A stretch of 64,000 bases of DNA from Gordionus sp. m RMFG-2023 (taxonomy: Eukaryota > Nematomorpha > Gordioida > Chordodea > Parachordodidae), in assembly GCF_954871325.1 (NCBI RefSeq), contig NC_088777.1, positions 18,453,366 through 18,517,365 on the forward strand, given 5' to 3'. This document shows, in pieces, positions 23,263 through 34,560 of this stretch. Under the pieces are notes generated by a model. That model was not told the DNA's origin. It worked only from the letters and a program-made list of their open reading frames with translations, and searched no databases. How positions within the stretch are numbered: the stretch's first letter is position 1; every line of letters starts with the position of its first letter. Both the position numbers and the translations under genes were made by a program.

Positions 23263-26200
23263 TCATTTAACAAGAATATCCTCCATATAAATTTTGGCCA
23301 ATTTGTCAAACTCGAGTTCTTTATTATTAATTTCTTTAACAAAAGGATGCCCAGGAAATTCGTCTTTTAATTGATTTATGAATCTTTGACATATCTTTGA
23401 TTATAAAATTAAAACAACAATCAATATTTTTCTCAAACCTCTGTTGGCTTTTCTAATAATTGTGATGTGACAATCAAATTGATCAAAGTTTCTGGGTTAT
23501 TACTGTCCTATAATAAAGTAAAAGATAGTTATATATTATTTAAATAATTTTATTCAGAAATTTGTTTGCATTTTTTATTATTATTTATTATGTGTATACT
23601 AAAATTGGGTCATTCCATGTCAAATCAATCACTTTTCGGCCGACCCCTTTCGATTTCGATGAAAAATCGTAGGCTGGTTATATATGTTCCCATTAGATTA
23701 TAAACAAAATTTTAGCGCATTAGCAACTATATTAGCGGAGATAATCGGGGTTAAAGGTCCAAAAAACGTCTTTTTTTGCTTTTTACTGATGTCAAATAAT
23801 TAGTTTTTAATTTAAAACTAAATATGATCAAATATTGAATCTAATATCAATAGCTAAGTTAATAATTGATAATTATGGCTAAAACATCAAAATTAATTTT
23901 TGATAAAATATGGGTCATCTTATGGTCAGTTGAAAACTTGAAATTAATATTTATAAATGTATATAATCTCCGATTTTTAATTTTTTTAAGAAATATTATC
24001 CGTTTACTATTTTTTTAATAATTTCTTCAACAATTAGCATGGCTGGATATTTATTTTAAAAAATATTGCGATTTTTATGCTTTTAAAAAAATAGATGGCG
24101 CTATATATAATAGTTTTAATATGTTAAAATTCATTTTTTTTATTGATTAAAAATATTTTAATGTATATATCATACTAAATCGATTACAATGTCCATTATA
24201 TATATTTATTTGTAATTCAGATCATAAATTTTTAAAATCTTCACAAATTTAGCCTAATTAAGATAGTTTATAAGTTAATTAAATCTTACTTCATCTAAAG
24301 GAATACAAAGCCTGGCTAGCTTGTGAGATTTTTTCAGGAGATAATATATATGTTTGACTGGTGGGAGTAGAAGGATTGACCAGCGAGAGAATATGAGATT
24401 TAGGCAACACAAAAATATCATCTTTCAGAGGAAATTTAAATGAGGCTGAAGGTCCACAAGGCTGTAAAAATCGGATTTTTACTTCTTCATTTATATCATT
24501 TTTATCGATTATATATCCTAACCACCATTTATCATCATATACACATGTTATATATCCATTAATATTTTAAAAATTAATTTTCTCATTTAAAAACGAAACT
24601 TGTTTTATATTATATTTTTTGGAATTATAATATATTTTGGTTTTTAGTCTATTTTGATCAATGGGAATAATCCCGTGATTTTTTTGGGTCCCATGTAAAA
24701 TCAGTGCATTAAATCTTTTACGAAGGGCTAATTCCTCTTCGATATATTCTTGATTGGATACATATTCAAATTGAATTCCATTAATATTTTCTTTAGCATA
24801 ATTATATAATTCTAATGAGGTTAGGATTTGATTTTTATTTGGCCTTTGAAGACTAGCTCTGGCAACTAATCTTTTGACAGTTCCTCTGATACCGTCACTT
24901 GCATTTTTGCCGTGAGCAGTGGCAAAGAAATGCCATTCGGCAGGAATATTAAAATCGTATTTATGAAGGCATATGTTCAGAAAAATTTTGCGATTCTTGT
25001 ATTGAGACGCGGCTTCATCTGAAAAATATATTATTTTTTCTGGTTTACAATTAAATTTGGATAAAATAACAAAATTTATATTTTTTAATTCTTCTCCAGA
25101 TTTATATGCCAAATGGATGTATAGTGGCCTGCACGTTGTTCCAATGAAATCCCTCAACTTCATCTTGTAAAATGAAGGAATAATTCTCAGAATAATCTAG
25201 AATTGTTAAAAATTCCCCATCTTTTAAATTTTTCTACATTTGTCATTAATTTCACATTCTGATGAATGGCGCAGACACAAACAGTGTGTGTGCCACTAGC
25301 TCCAACTAAAATACAGTTTTTTGGTCTAAGTTCGGCAAATTTAGAGAATTCAATTGATATATTTGGGTATTCTTCCTTAAACATTTTGAATATTTATTTA
25401 AGCTTATTTAATATAAGTCTTTGGACTGATTCTTTCTCGCCTTTAACAGATACACAATCTTTTATTCCAGGCATGAGTCGGCTTATTTCATCAGAACTAT
25501 AATTTTGTTTATTTTTATTGCTTAAAAATTTTTTCAAAATCTTCGAAATTTTCTTTATCTTTGGTTATTTTAATAATTTAAGATAATGAAAATTTCATAA
25601 CATTCTTGATCTTGATGGGTAAGACTTAGTCTGGGGGGAGGGGGTGGAGGTTTGGGGGTAAGCCTGGTAATTAATGTGATTTTCGATTTTTCCCTTAATA
25701 ATTTTCCTGCACTCCTTTAATCCTGCTTTTTTGTTAGTGTGCTAGTCGGATTTTTTAATTATTTTTAATTTACATTGAAATATTAAAAAAAATTATTAAA
25801 ATTTTTTATCCTGCGAATATCTCAGGGGAATAAGGTTTACAAAGTTATATAATAGAATTTTATGATATATTATACATTAAAATATTTTTAATCAATAAGA
25901 AAAATTAATTTTAACATATTATAACTATTATATATAGCGCCATCTATTTTTTTTAAAGTATAAAAATCCCAATATTTTTTTAAATAAATATCCAGCCATG
26001 CTAATTGTTGAAGAAATTATTAAAAAAATAGTAAACGGATAATATTTCTTAAAAAAATTAAAAATCGGAGATCATATACATTTCTAAATATTAATTTCAA
26101 GTTTTCAACTGACCATAAGATGACCCATATTTTATCAAAAATTAATTTTGATGTTTTAGCCATAATTATCAATTATTAACTTAGCTATTGATATTAGATT

Positions 26201-28336
26201 CAATATTTGATCATATTTAGTTTTAAATTAAAAACTAATTATTTGACATCAGTAAAAAGCAAAAAAAAGACGTTTTTTGGACCTTTAACCCCGATTATCT
26301 CCGCTAATATAGTTGCTAATGCGCTAAAATTTTGTTTATAATCTAATGGGAACATATATAACCAGTCTACAACTTTTTATCGAAATTGAAAGGGGTTGGC
26401 CGAAAATCTTGATTTTTTTGCTCATTTGACATGGAATAACCCAATTGTCTGATTCACAATTTTTTTTCAACCAAACTTAAAAATATTTTCTAAAGCCAAT
26501 ATTTTAATTTTGAGCTTTTGGATTTATTTTAAAAATGTAATAAGAATTAGAGATCTGCAAAGTTAGGTCTGGCCTGTACCCGGCCTGAACGGGATTTGGG
26601 CTGGGCCTAATTCTATTTAAAATAATCGGGTTTGGGCTGGGCTTAATATTTTTAAAAAAATTCGAGCCAGGTCGGATCTTGGAAATTTTTTTAAATATAT
26701 CATAATTTATCAATTTTATATTGAATTTTTTATGTAAAATAAAATTTTTTGATTTTATTTATTGAAACTAAACGACATATAAAATATGTCTTTTATTTTG
26801 AGTAATTATAAAAATAAATTTCTATATTTAAATAAATTTGGGTCAAGCCGGGCCTATAAATTTTTTAAAAAAATTTCGGGTTCGGGCCAGGCCAGCAAAA
26901 CTTTGGGCCAGACCATGAAAAGTTAGGCCCTATGCAGATCACTAATAAGAAATTTCCTTATAAAATAATTATATATATAGGATAAACCTTTTCCAAGGCT
27001 TCTCTCAAGCAATTATCAGCTTCTTCATATTGTTTTAAATGAATGTGTGCGGCTGCAAGTCCATTTAAAAGAATTACAGAAGATGTGTATTTGTCACAAA
27101 AATCCTGAAATATGTAAAAAGCTTCTTGAGCTTTATCAATTCCCTTAAAATATTAAAATATAATGAATCATCAAAAAAATATAAAATAATTTTTTTTAAT
27201 CTCTTAAACCTCATTTTAAGCATACATCACTGGATATTATTCAAAAGCAAGCAAATAATAGGTAAAATATATAATCCATAGCAGTGTAATTCATGTCATC
27301 ACATCATCCTGTTATTATATATTTTACCTTGTTTTGAAAAATACAGTGATGTGTATAACATGGCTTGAGAGTACTATAAATATTTAGACTATTAAAAAAA
27401 TGTCGATTTATATCAAGACTTATTTATATATCATAAAATATAACATGGATTTTTTTTATTTCTCATCTTTTAAAATGTTATTTATAAAACTTAAGAACAA
27501 AATTTAAAATATTTTTGATTCTAATTTTTTTATATAATATACAATAGCTAAATCTATCCAAGCTGTTGATAATTGTGTCAGGGATGCATCTTCATCAATA
27601 GCCTGCATCTTTAGCAGTATAGTCCTTAATTTATATATAAATTTTACTTAAATGTTAATATAATTACCTGGCTAAATCAACTCTTTTTAATTGTAGATAT
27701 ATTTGAATTGTCATAGCCAAGCTATATTTTTAAATTATAAAAAAAAATGGCTATAAACAAGATACCATTCTAAATCATTTGAATCATAAAGTATATCAAA
27801 AGCTATTTCTAATTCCTAATTATAAGTTAAAATTAATGACATTATCAATAAACCTTTTCTTGAATGAAAATAGATGCAGCCACAATTTTATATAAACATA
27901 AAGTAGGATTAGCATAATTTTCTATCTCATGTTTTATGTTTTCTCTAAATTGATATATTATTTATAGAAGAGACATATATATAATATTATTTATAGAAGA
28001 GACATATATATATATATGTATACCTAGAAGATGGATCATTTAGGTATTGTGCCAACAGTTTTAATATATAAAATTGTTGGTCACTTTTTTCATTTATCTC
28101 ATCAATAACTAATTTATATTTTTTTTGTGCGATATAACTTCTATAAACAAAAACATCTTTTATAATTTGATTTTCAGCTGATATATTCTAGGAAATATCA
28201 ACTATTATATACATGCTTATCATTATTTTACCCTTAATTTAGAAGATTCATTAATACAATTTTGATAGTTACCAATGTAGTAAGCATTTTTAACATCGAA
28301 TAATTCATCAATATCATTTCTATCATCGGCAGCCAT
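23263..28336 (-). CDS. COPE: Coatomer subunit epsilon (epsilon-COP), complete, nine exons
   Basis: Epsilon-COP is a helical-repeat (TPR-like) subunit of the COPI coat, which drives Golgi-to-ER retrograde transport; it binds and stabilises alpha-COP. Exons on the - strand are 28336-28232, 28187-28024, 27944-27854, 27815-27766, 27721-27668, 27624-27543, 27143-26988, 23507-23439 and 23394-23263. They total 903 bases, exactly 300 codons plus stop, with every phase agreeing (the human protein is about 308 residues). Hallmarks are [20 protein letters not shown] at the start, [65 protein letters not shown] with [23 protein letters not shown] and [14 protein letters not shown] at the end. Introns 1-5 and 8 are 38-79 bp. 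Intron 6 (399 bp) holds a palindromic MITE. Intron 7 (3.48 kb) holds a DNA transposon and a hAT MITE. No frame damage was seen, so the gene is probably functional. Confidence 0.95.
23607..26442 (-). mobile_element. DNA transposon with ~570-bp TIRs in COPE intron 7
   Basis: Two long inverted repeats, about 23607-24175 and 25858-26442, match almost base for base when one is reversed. The tips are GGGTCATTCCATGTCAAAT and, read inward from the right, GGGTTATTCCATGTCAAAT. AATT flanks both tips (23603-23606 and 26443-26446) and may be a 4-bp target duplication. The interior codes on the - strand for a damaged transposase-like protein. Long TIRs and a 4-bp duplication recall Sola-type elements, but I cannot assign the superfamily from sequence alone. 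Confidence 0.85.
24290..25560 (-). pseudogene. Unassigned transposase-like coding region
   Basis: From N to C, the - strand shows [20 protein letters not shown], then [39 protein letters not shown], a long clean frame at 25163-24567 ([16 protein letters not shown], then [18 protein letters not shown] and [15 protein letters not shown]), and a C-terminal part after 24567 ([26 protein letters not shown]). I recall the same blocks in multicopy uncharacterised proteins of aphids, Hydra and other animals. Compared with those, a cysteine-rich middle segment after the VCVC block is missing, and at least two frame changes or stops separate the pieces. A DD(E/D)-type catalytic core is likely ([17 protein letters not shown]), but I cannot prove which acidic residues act. 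Confidence 0.7.
26548..26944. mobile_element. hAT-type MITE, family TAGNGATCTGCA, copy 2
   Basis: Inverted tips TAGAGATCTGCA and, read inward from the right, TAGTGATCTGCATAGGGCC. The flanks are an imperfect 8-bp duplication, ATAAGAAT at left and ATAAGAAA at right. GC-rich subterminal blocks (GGCCTG, GGGCTGGGC, CAGGCCAG) surround an AT-rich centre that resembles the 1079-1414 copy in reverse orientation. It sits in COPE intron 7 between exon 7 and the long-TIR transposon. Confidence 0.8.
27205..27380. mobile_element. Palindromic MITE in COPE intron 6
   Basis: About 170 bp that fold back on themselves. AGCATACATCACTGGATATT and, further in, AGGTAAAATATATAAT on the left pair with ATACAGTGATGTGTATAACA and ATTATATATTTTACCT on the right. 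No coding capacity. It explains why this intron is 399 bp when its neighbours are about 40 bp. Confidence 0.7.
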
Positions 28337-28930
28337 AATTTAAATGTGAACGTGTTATAAAAAAAGGAGGATTCGAATTTTTAAATGACAGATAACCAAT
28401 TACAAATTTGACAGATATATATAAATATGCATAATTTACGTGATACGTGATATATAGCGCTTATGCCCTCTAGTGTTGAAATGCAACAGAGCTACGCTAG
28501 GTTTTCCTCATTTCCATCTTATTGGAACAATTAAATTTGGGTATAAAAGTTAAAATATGAGGAGCCCTCCACACGTTTGTGGGCAAGCCGCACGTACTTG
28601 TAGGCGCAACATTTCGAAAAACATTACTTAAACCTCTATAGGCTTATACAAAAGGGAATGGGATAAAAAAAGAGCCTATACCCAATAACTACAGTGAAAG
28701 TTAATTACGTTGTGGTGGGTTGAGGACAATTTAACATAAAAAATCTTTACTATATTAAAACAATTTTTAGTAAGGAAATATAAAATATACTTATGAGAGG
28801 ATTTGAATGTATGATGGTATTGGAAATGTTTGATAATGATGAGTTTAAATTTTTTTAAAATTTATTACGATGGTAAATATACGATAGGATTAATGGGTGA
28901 TGATAATGTAACATACATTCTGAGAATGTA
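28337..28930. other. COPE upstream region / LINE 3' flank
   Basis: It spans the COPE start (ATG on the - strand at 28336-28334) and the 3' end of the LINE on the same strand. The COPE promoter must lie here or within the LINE. I saw no clear TATA box or other site that I could defend in this composition. Confidence 0.35.
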
Positions 28931-28939
28931 TTTTTATAC

Positions 28940-30918
28940 TTATTGAAGGTAACTTTTCTTGATGCGAAACAGTTTTTTAATGGATCTTTTATTGTTATTC
29001 AGTTTAATGAATTGTTTCATGTTAACGTTTAGATCCATTATATCTTTTATAGTTTTATAGTACCATAATGTTTTGTATTTTGTGTACTGTTTACCTTTAT
29101 ATGAGTACAGCCATGTTATGGCATCGTGGACTAAATTATTATCTGAGTTTCTTATTACGTGGCCTAAGAACTGAATCCGGCTTTTCTTAAGAGTTATATT
29201 CACTGGTGTGTGAGTAGACTTCCTCCAAAGATTCGAGTTAGAGATAACTCTTGGATAGAAAATCCCGTGTATCGTACGAAGACAATTATTTATAAAAGAT
29301 TGAAGCCGTCTAATCTCTGTTTTGTTTGCCTCTTAGATATCTCCACCATATAATGCAATTGGAACAATCATCAATCTAGTAAACACTGAAATTTCGCTAG
29401 CTTTCCATATTTTCATATATCTGTAGAAAGCACCTCTAGCTTTCTGTATTCTCATCTTCATCTCATCTTTACAACTTCCTTTGTTATCTAAGATTACCCT
29501 TAAGTATTTTATATTCTCTACTATTTTCACTGTATTCCCTCCAACTGTAAAATCTTGAATTGAAGGCGCGTTTGGGGAGGGAAGAATAACCGTTTTGTTA
29601 AAGTGATCCTAAGTCCAACTCTATAGCTTACTGTCTCAATTAGATAAAGTAGATTTTTGGTCTCTTCAATACTTTTCGAAATCACTACAATATCATCTGC
29701 ATAGGATATTATCCTATTAACAAAAAAAATCTTCTCATTAGATCCTATGTCTGCTAGATCTGCAGCTCCCAATACTTCTTTTATTATTTTATTGATGATT
29801 ATGTTAAACAGGAGTGGTGAGAGGGTACAGCCTTGTTTTACCCCTTTTTTAATCCTGAAAAAGGGAGAGATTTTATTATTTATTTTGAAACAAGCGAATA
29901 AATTCGAATAGTGATTTTTTAAGATACGAATTATCTGGGTTTCAATACCACATTCTACAAGCGTTTCCTACAACGCTTCATGATTAACATTATCGAATGC
30001 TCTACTGAAATCAATAAATGTTTAAAATGACGGAATTTTATATTTATAACACTTTTGCATTATTATCTTCAGAGATAATATAGGTTCTAGTATATTTTTA
30101 TTTGGCCTGTAAGCACAAATATATTTAGAAAAGGCGCCGAATGAACAATCTTATTCTTTATAAGTACCATAAATATCTTTGACACACAAGATGTTAAAGC
30201 ACACGCACGATAATCAGTAAATTTTAGAGGGTTTGCAGTTTTGGGAAAATTGCATAAAAGGGACTTGTTCCATTCTGTAGGGGTACTTCCGCTTTCCCAT
30301 ATTTTATTGAATAGGGCTAGTAGGAAAGAAGATGTCGTTCTAGGTGCAATCTTCAGATGTTCCGCCGTAATGTTGTCAAGCCCCGGAGCTTTGTTGTTTC
30401 GTAATTTCTTTATTATATTCATAATTTCCATTACAGTGAACCCAGACTGGGGTGAAGCCATATTTATATTTACACTAGTTGCTCTTGTTACTTTACGTCC
30501 ATCGAAAACCGTAATATAGTAATCGAGCCACAGCGCCATCTGTTCATCTTGATCAATTATTATTTTACCATCATTTAATACTATTGAGGGTACCTTCTGA
30601 AAACTGTTAGGTTTACAAAAATATTTTAATTTCTTATATGCATCATGTAGTCTATTTTCTCTTACATCTTTATCAATATCAAACGCTTTCTTCGCACTAT
30701 AAACCCGTCTATCTCTACGCAGTAATCTTTGTATCATCTTCCAAAGATCCTTATTAGAGCTAAACGCTATTCTTAACTGGTTTATTTTCTCCAGGGTATC
30801 ATTCGCCATCCACTCCTTCCTATGGATCAGACTTACATCTGGCAATACTTTGTATGTATAGACTAGGGCATCTTTAAAAAGATTCCAACTTTTCTCAACA
30901 CTTGCGAGCCTAATAGTA
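28940..30918 (-). pseudogene. LINE reverse transcriptase and C-terminal region
   Basis: From the hAT edge leftward it reads TIRLASVEKSWNLFKDAL, KLRNNKAPGLDNITAEHLK, ANPLKFTDYRACALTS, FIDFSRAFDNVNHEAL (motif A Asp), GVKQGCTLSPLLFNIIINK (motif B) and ISYADDIVVISKS (motif C YADD). After these come a KYLRVILDNKGSC block and a C-terminal RIQFLGHVIRN block. In-frame stops flank motif A (just before FIDFSRA and after NHEAL), and the frame changes near 29.53 and 29.33 kb, so it cannot make enzyme. Confidence 0.85.
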
Positions 30919-31014
30919 TTCAAGTACAGGGTTGCCAGGTCAAAATTTTCAAATTGTGGGAGAAATTCGGTATTTTGTGGGAGTAATATAAAAATTGTGG
31001 GAGAAATATGAAAA

Positions 31015-31170
31015 TTGCTAAAAAAAATAGCCAACTATTTTTCAAAATAAAATAGCCAAGTATTTTTCAAAATAAAATTATTTTTCAAAATAAAATATCC
31101 AACTCTTTTTCAAAATAAAATAGGTAACTATTTTCCAAAATAAAATACGCAACTATTTTTCAAAATAGGT
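31015..31170. repeat. ~31-bp tandem repeats inside the hAT left end
   Basis: About five imperfect copies of a unit like CAACTATTTTTCAAAATAAA follow one another just inside the subterminal TTGTGGGAG motifs. They may be simple expansion, or part of the transposase-binding end region. Confidence 0.75.
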
Positions 31171-31429
31171 AATTATAGTACGACACAAAATTTCTTAAAT
31201 ACTATCTTTATTATTAAAATAACATATTGATTTATTATAATATATTAATTTTGTTTAAAAATAATAACCAACGATCTTTTTTAAATACAAAAGAATGTAA
31301 ACAAGATAAAATTTTATAAAAAAATTGTAATTTTACAATGTAAAAAAATATATTTTATGCTAATGTATAAATAAGATTTTATAAAAAAACAAACAATTTT
31401 AAATTTACAATATAAAAAATAATTATAAT

Positions 31430-32110
31430 CAGTGCGGGGAAGTTGTTCTACACTATTTAGTTAATACAATGGGGGAAAAGAATATGATATTTTGAGGCAT
31501 CAAAAATCTTCAAAGCATAAATCAATACAGGGATGTCTATCAACATCTATTGCAAAACAAAAATATTCTTCAAAAATAAGAAATAATACAGATGCAACTA
31601 CAGTTGCGGAAATGGTAAATACCTATCATGCAGTATAATATTAAGAGAGCTACTTAACATCACAATGTTGGTAGAATCTTTCCCCATAATATTTAACGAC
31701 TAATATAAATAAAAAGTATACTTTGTAGAACACTAATGAGCAAGGCTATCATCAATGTTTTAGGATATAAATCCAGAAGGTCAATTCTTGACGATTTGAA
31801 AGATGTGGAAACATATGCAATTCTAACAGATGTATCTAATAAGGAGATATCAAAACATTTCCCTTGATCCTCCCCTATTTCAACAAAATTAATGTCATTT
31901 CAATAAAACTATTAAAAAAATTTTCTCCAGATATGAAATATCCAAAGACATAGCTAACCATATATATTGGTAAATATGGCAGATTTGGCATTACCAATGA
32001 ATTGCATGGCAGCTTTCTGATCTGATAATTCCTCAGTGAATTTGGCAAAAACCAGAGTGTATTTACAGAATTGAGTCAGCATAATGTTGGTTGACAGGTT
32101 CCTCCTAATA
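31430..32110 (+). pseudogene. Second hAT transposase fragment, inverted inside the element
   Basis: The + strand encodes DILRHQKSSKHKSIQG (end of a BED-like finger), TTVAEMVNTYHAV, MSKAIINVLGYKSRRSILDD followed by LKDVETYAILTDVSNK, and a decayed stretch like the AFCADDASVNF part of the main transposase. It parallels the main - strand copy at 34501-34090 (MSKAITNVLGPESKRSILDD) but is clearly diverged from it. It has many stops. It is either an internal inverted duplication or the remains of a related hAT that landed in the same element. Confidence 0.75.
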
Positions 32111-33013
32111 CGCGCCATCGTAGAATTTTAAAATTTTACAAACTTTTAAAAAATAAATAGATTATAAAAGCTGTCCTAATATTTTGAAAAAAATTTTCAA
32201 AAATAAATGGCAGAAGTATATTGTTGTGTGTGGGGCCACGACCGTGAGCGGTTCTACCGTGGGATAAGGTGAGGGATCGGCAGAATTCGTGGGACCGGTT
32301 TTTAACTTTGTCATCATCCAGAGTAATTTTAGTAATTTAACTTTATTGTTAAAATGTTACAATTTACAAAATAATTAAAAACTACGCACAATAAATTTTC
32401 ATAAAAGTCATGTATTTTAAATTTTACAAAAAAAATATTTAATAAATTACACAATAAAAAAAAAACACTGATCCAGAAAAAGGTATTTTTCCAACCTTTA
32501 TAATTTTTAAAACAAAGAGAAAAAAAAAGGTTGTTATATAATCGCGATACAATCATTCGCAATATAAAGATAAAGTATAATATCAATTTCATAACAAAAA
32601 AAAAGGAAGATGGGAAAACAAAAGAAACAAGTGGAGAAAAACGTAAAGAAAAGAAATAAGTTATACCGGACAAGTGGGGAGATAGAACATAACATATATT
32701 TAGAAATTTTACATATAGGAAATCTACTATATGCTGTTAATATGCAGTTGCAATCAGAAGAATATAATTTAATAAAGGTTCACTAAATTATGCTGCAGAA
32801 ATACCAAAGTAAGAATATTATTACTATTATCGGATAATTATTAATAAGATATAATATGATGTCATGTTTGAGGAGATTGTAATGCTTTTTTATTTTTATG
32901 ATTTGCCAAAATATTTAAAATATTAATTTTACAATGTAAAAAATAAATTTATTTGATTTTATGCAAATGTATAAATAAGATTTTATAAAATATAGAAAGT
33001 CAAATAGTTATAG

Positions 33014-34560
33014 TTAATTATATTTTATTTGAGATTTAAATAATGGAACTAAACGTTTATCGTCGTTATTAAGATATTTATAAAATTCCTGGCATGACAT
33101 TTTATAATTTTGTTTAACCATTAACTCGGCCTCTAATGTTGTTAAAGCAATTCGATTTCTCTCCTTTCTCCAGGCAGTCCTCATCAGGCTAAAAATGCGC
33201 TCCGATGAGGCATTAGAATGAGAGGAGAAAACATACTCACAAATTTTTTCCAAGCATGGGGATTTATCGTTATTACGAAAAAATTCCACCCATTTCTCCT
33301 CTGCTTTTAGACCATCTAACTAAGTATTCTGGCGAATCATAAAAAATGGAAAAAATTACAATCTCTTCGAACAAGGCTTCAATGTCTATCGGTAATTTTT
33401 ATATATTTATTAAATTACAAAAACCATCAAATGATGGTTTCTGTTCCAAGGTCATAATATTTAAACATTTGTAAATAGAGTTATTAAAATCAAATTTTGA
33501 TTGTATCTAAAATTGTCTAAATAAAAATATCTGCTTCATTTAAAAATGTATTAATTAGAGTATTATTTGAACATTTTAATATAATATTTTTAGCAATAGC
33601 GCCATAAAATTTATTATCTATTTTTAACTGTAGAGATGAACAGAGCTGTAGCATGATTTTGTGAATCTTTACCAATAAAGAATCTTCTGATTACAACTGA
33701 ATATTAACTACATGAAGTAGATTTCCTACATGTGAAACTAATCCCAAATATGCTTCTGACATTTCATCCTCGAAAGAATTTTTCAAAATTTTAGGACTTT
33801 TAAAATCTTTATTTAAGAATTTCTTTAAGGGTTCGTAAAATTTTAAAATTCTCTCGATGGCAGGTATTAATGATAACCACCTGATAGGTACAGATCGCAA
33901 CAACTCACACCATTCCAAATCAGACCACTTCACCAATTCTTTTAATTCAGTGACTCTTTTAGTTGATGAACTAAATTCGTTAAAACATTTCATCACAATC
34001 ACTTCGACATCTACAGATAGTACATACATTGCCTTCTTGCAAGAATTATGCAGTATATGGCATATACAGCCAATTGGTATTAATTCATTATTGTGCTGCC
34101 TCAATTCGGTAAATACACTTTGATTTTTGCCAAAATTAACAGAGGCATCATCAGCACAGAAAGCTGACATGCAACTCATTGATAACCCTGAGTCAGCTAT
34201 ATTTACCATTATGTGGTTAGCTATATCGTTGGATTTTTCACTATCGGATGAAAGGTTTTACAGAAATGCCCTTATTCTTGTTGAAATAGCGAAGGATCAG
34301 GGGAAATGTTTTAATATTTCCCTTATTTGATGCATCTGTTAAAGTAGCATAAGGATGTCCTTCTTTCAAATCGTCTAGAATTGACCTCTTGGATTCAGGT
34401 CCTAACACATTTGTGATAGCCTTGCTCATTTTTGTCCTACCACAAGTAAAGTTAGCACTTATTTTGGAGTCGTTAAATATTATGGAGAAAAGATTCGACA
34501 CACATTGTTATGACAGATAGCATATGCATTTTGCATGATGGTACGCATATTTTTAAAATG
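33014..34560 (-). pseudogene. hAT transposase (main copy), broken
   Basis: A transposase that would cut and paste this element. Pieces from N to C are: NAYAICHNNVC then MSKAITNVLGPESKRSILDD (34501-34241); MSAFCADDASVNFGKNQSVF with IGCICHILHNSC and SVPIRWLSLIPAIERIL (34209-33691); and the C-terminal dimerisation domain SSHSNASSERIFSLMRTAWR, then TTLEAELMVKQNY (33289-33014). The CADD Asp and the CxxH pattern fit the RNase-H-like hAT core. Frame shifts near 34.24 kb and a decayed stretch from 33.69 to 33.29 kb break it. The N-terminal BED finger on this strand is not clear. Confidence 0.85.

Noticed and set aside
25266-25502. + strand frame [16 protein letters not shown]...
   Set aside because: It is the antisense of the VCVC block of the transposase-like protein, which matches a remembered family on the - strand.
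32329-32673. 114-codon hydrophobic frame on the - strand inside the hAT
   Set aside because: The composition is the expected translation of A/T-rich low-complexity DNA, no domain is visible and it lies in transposon filler.
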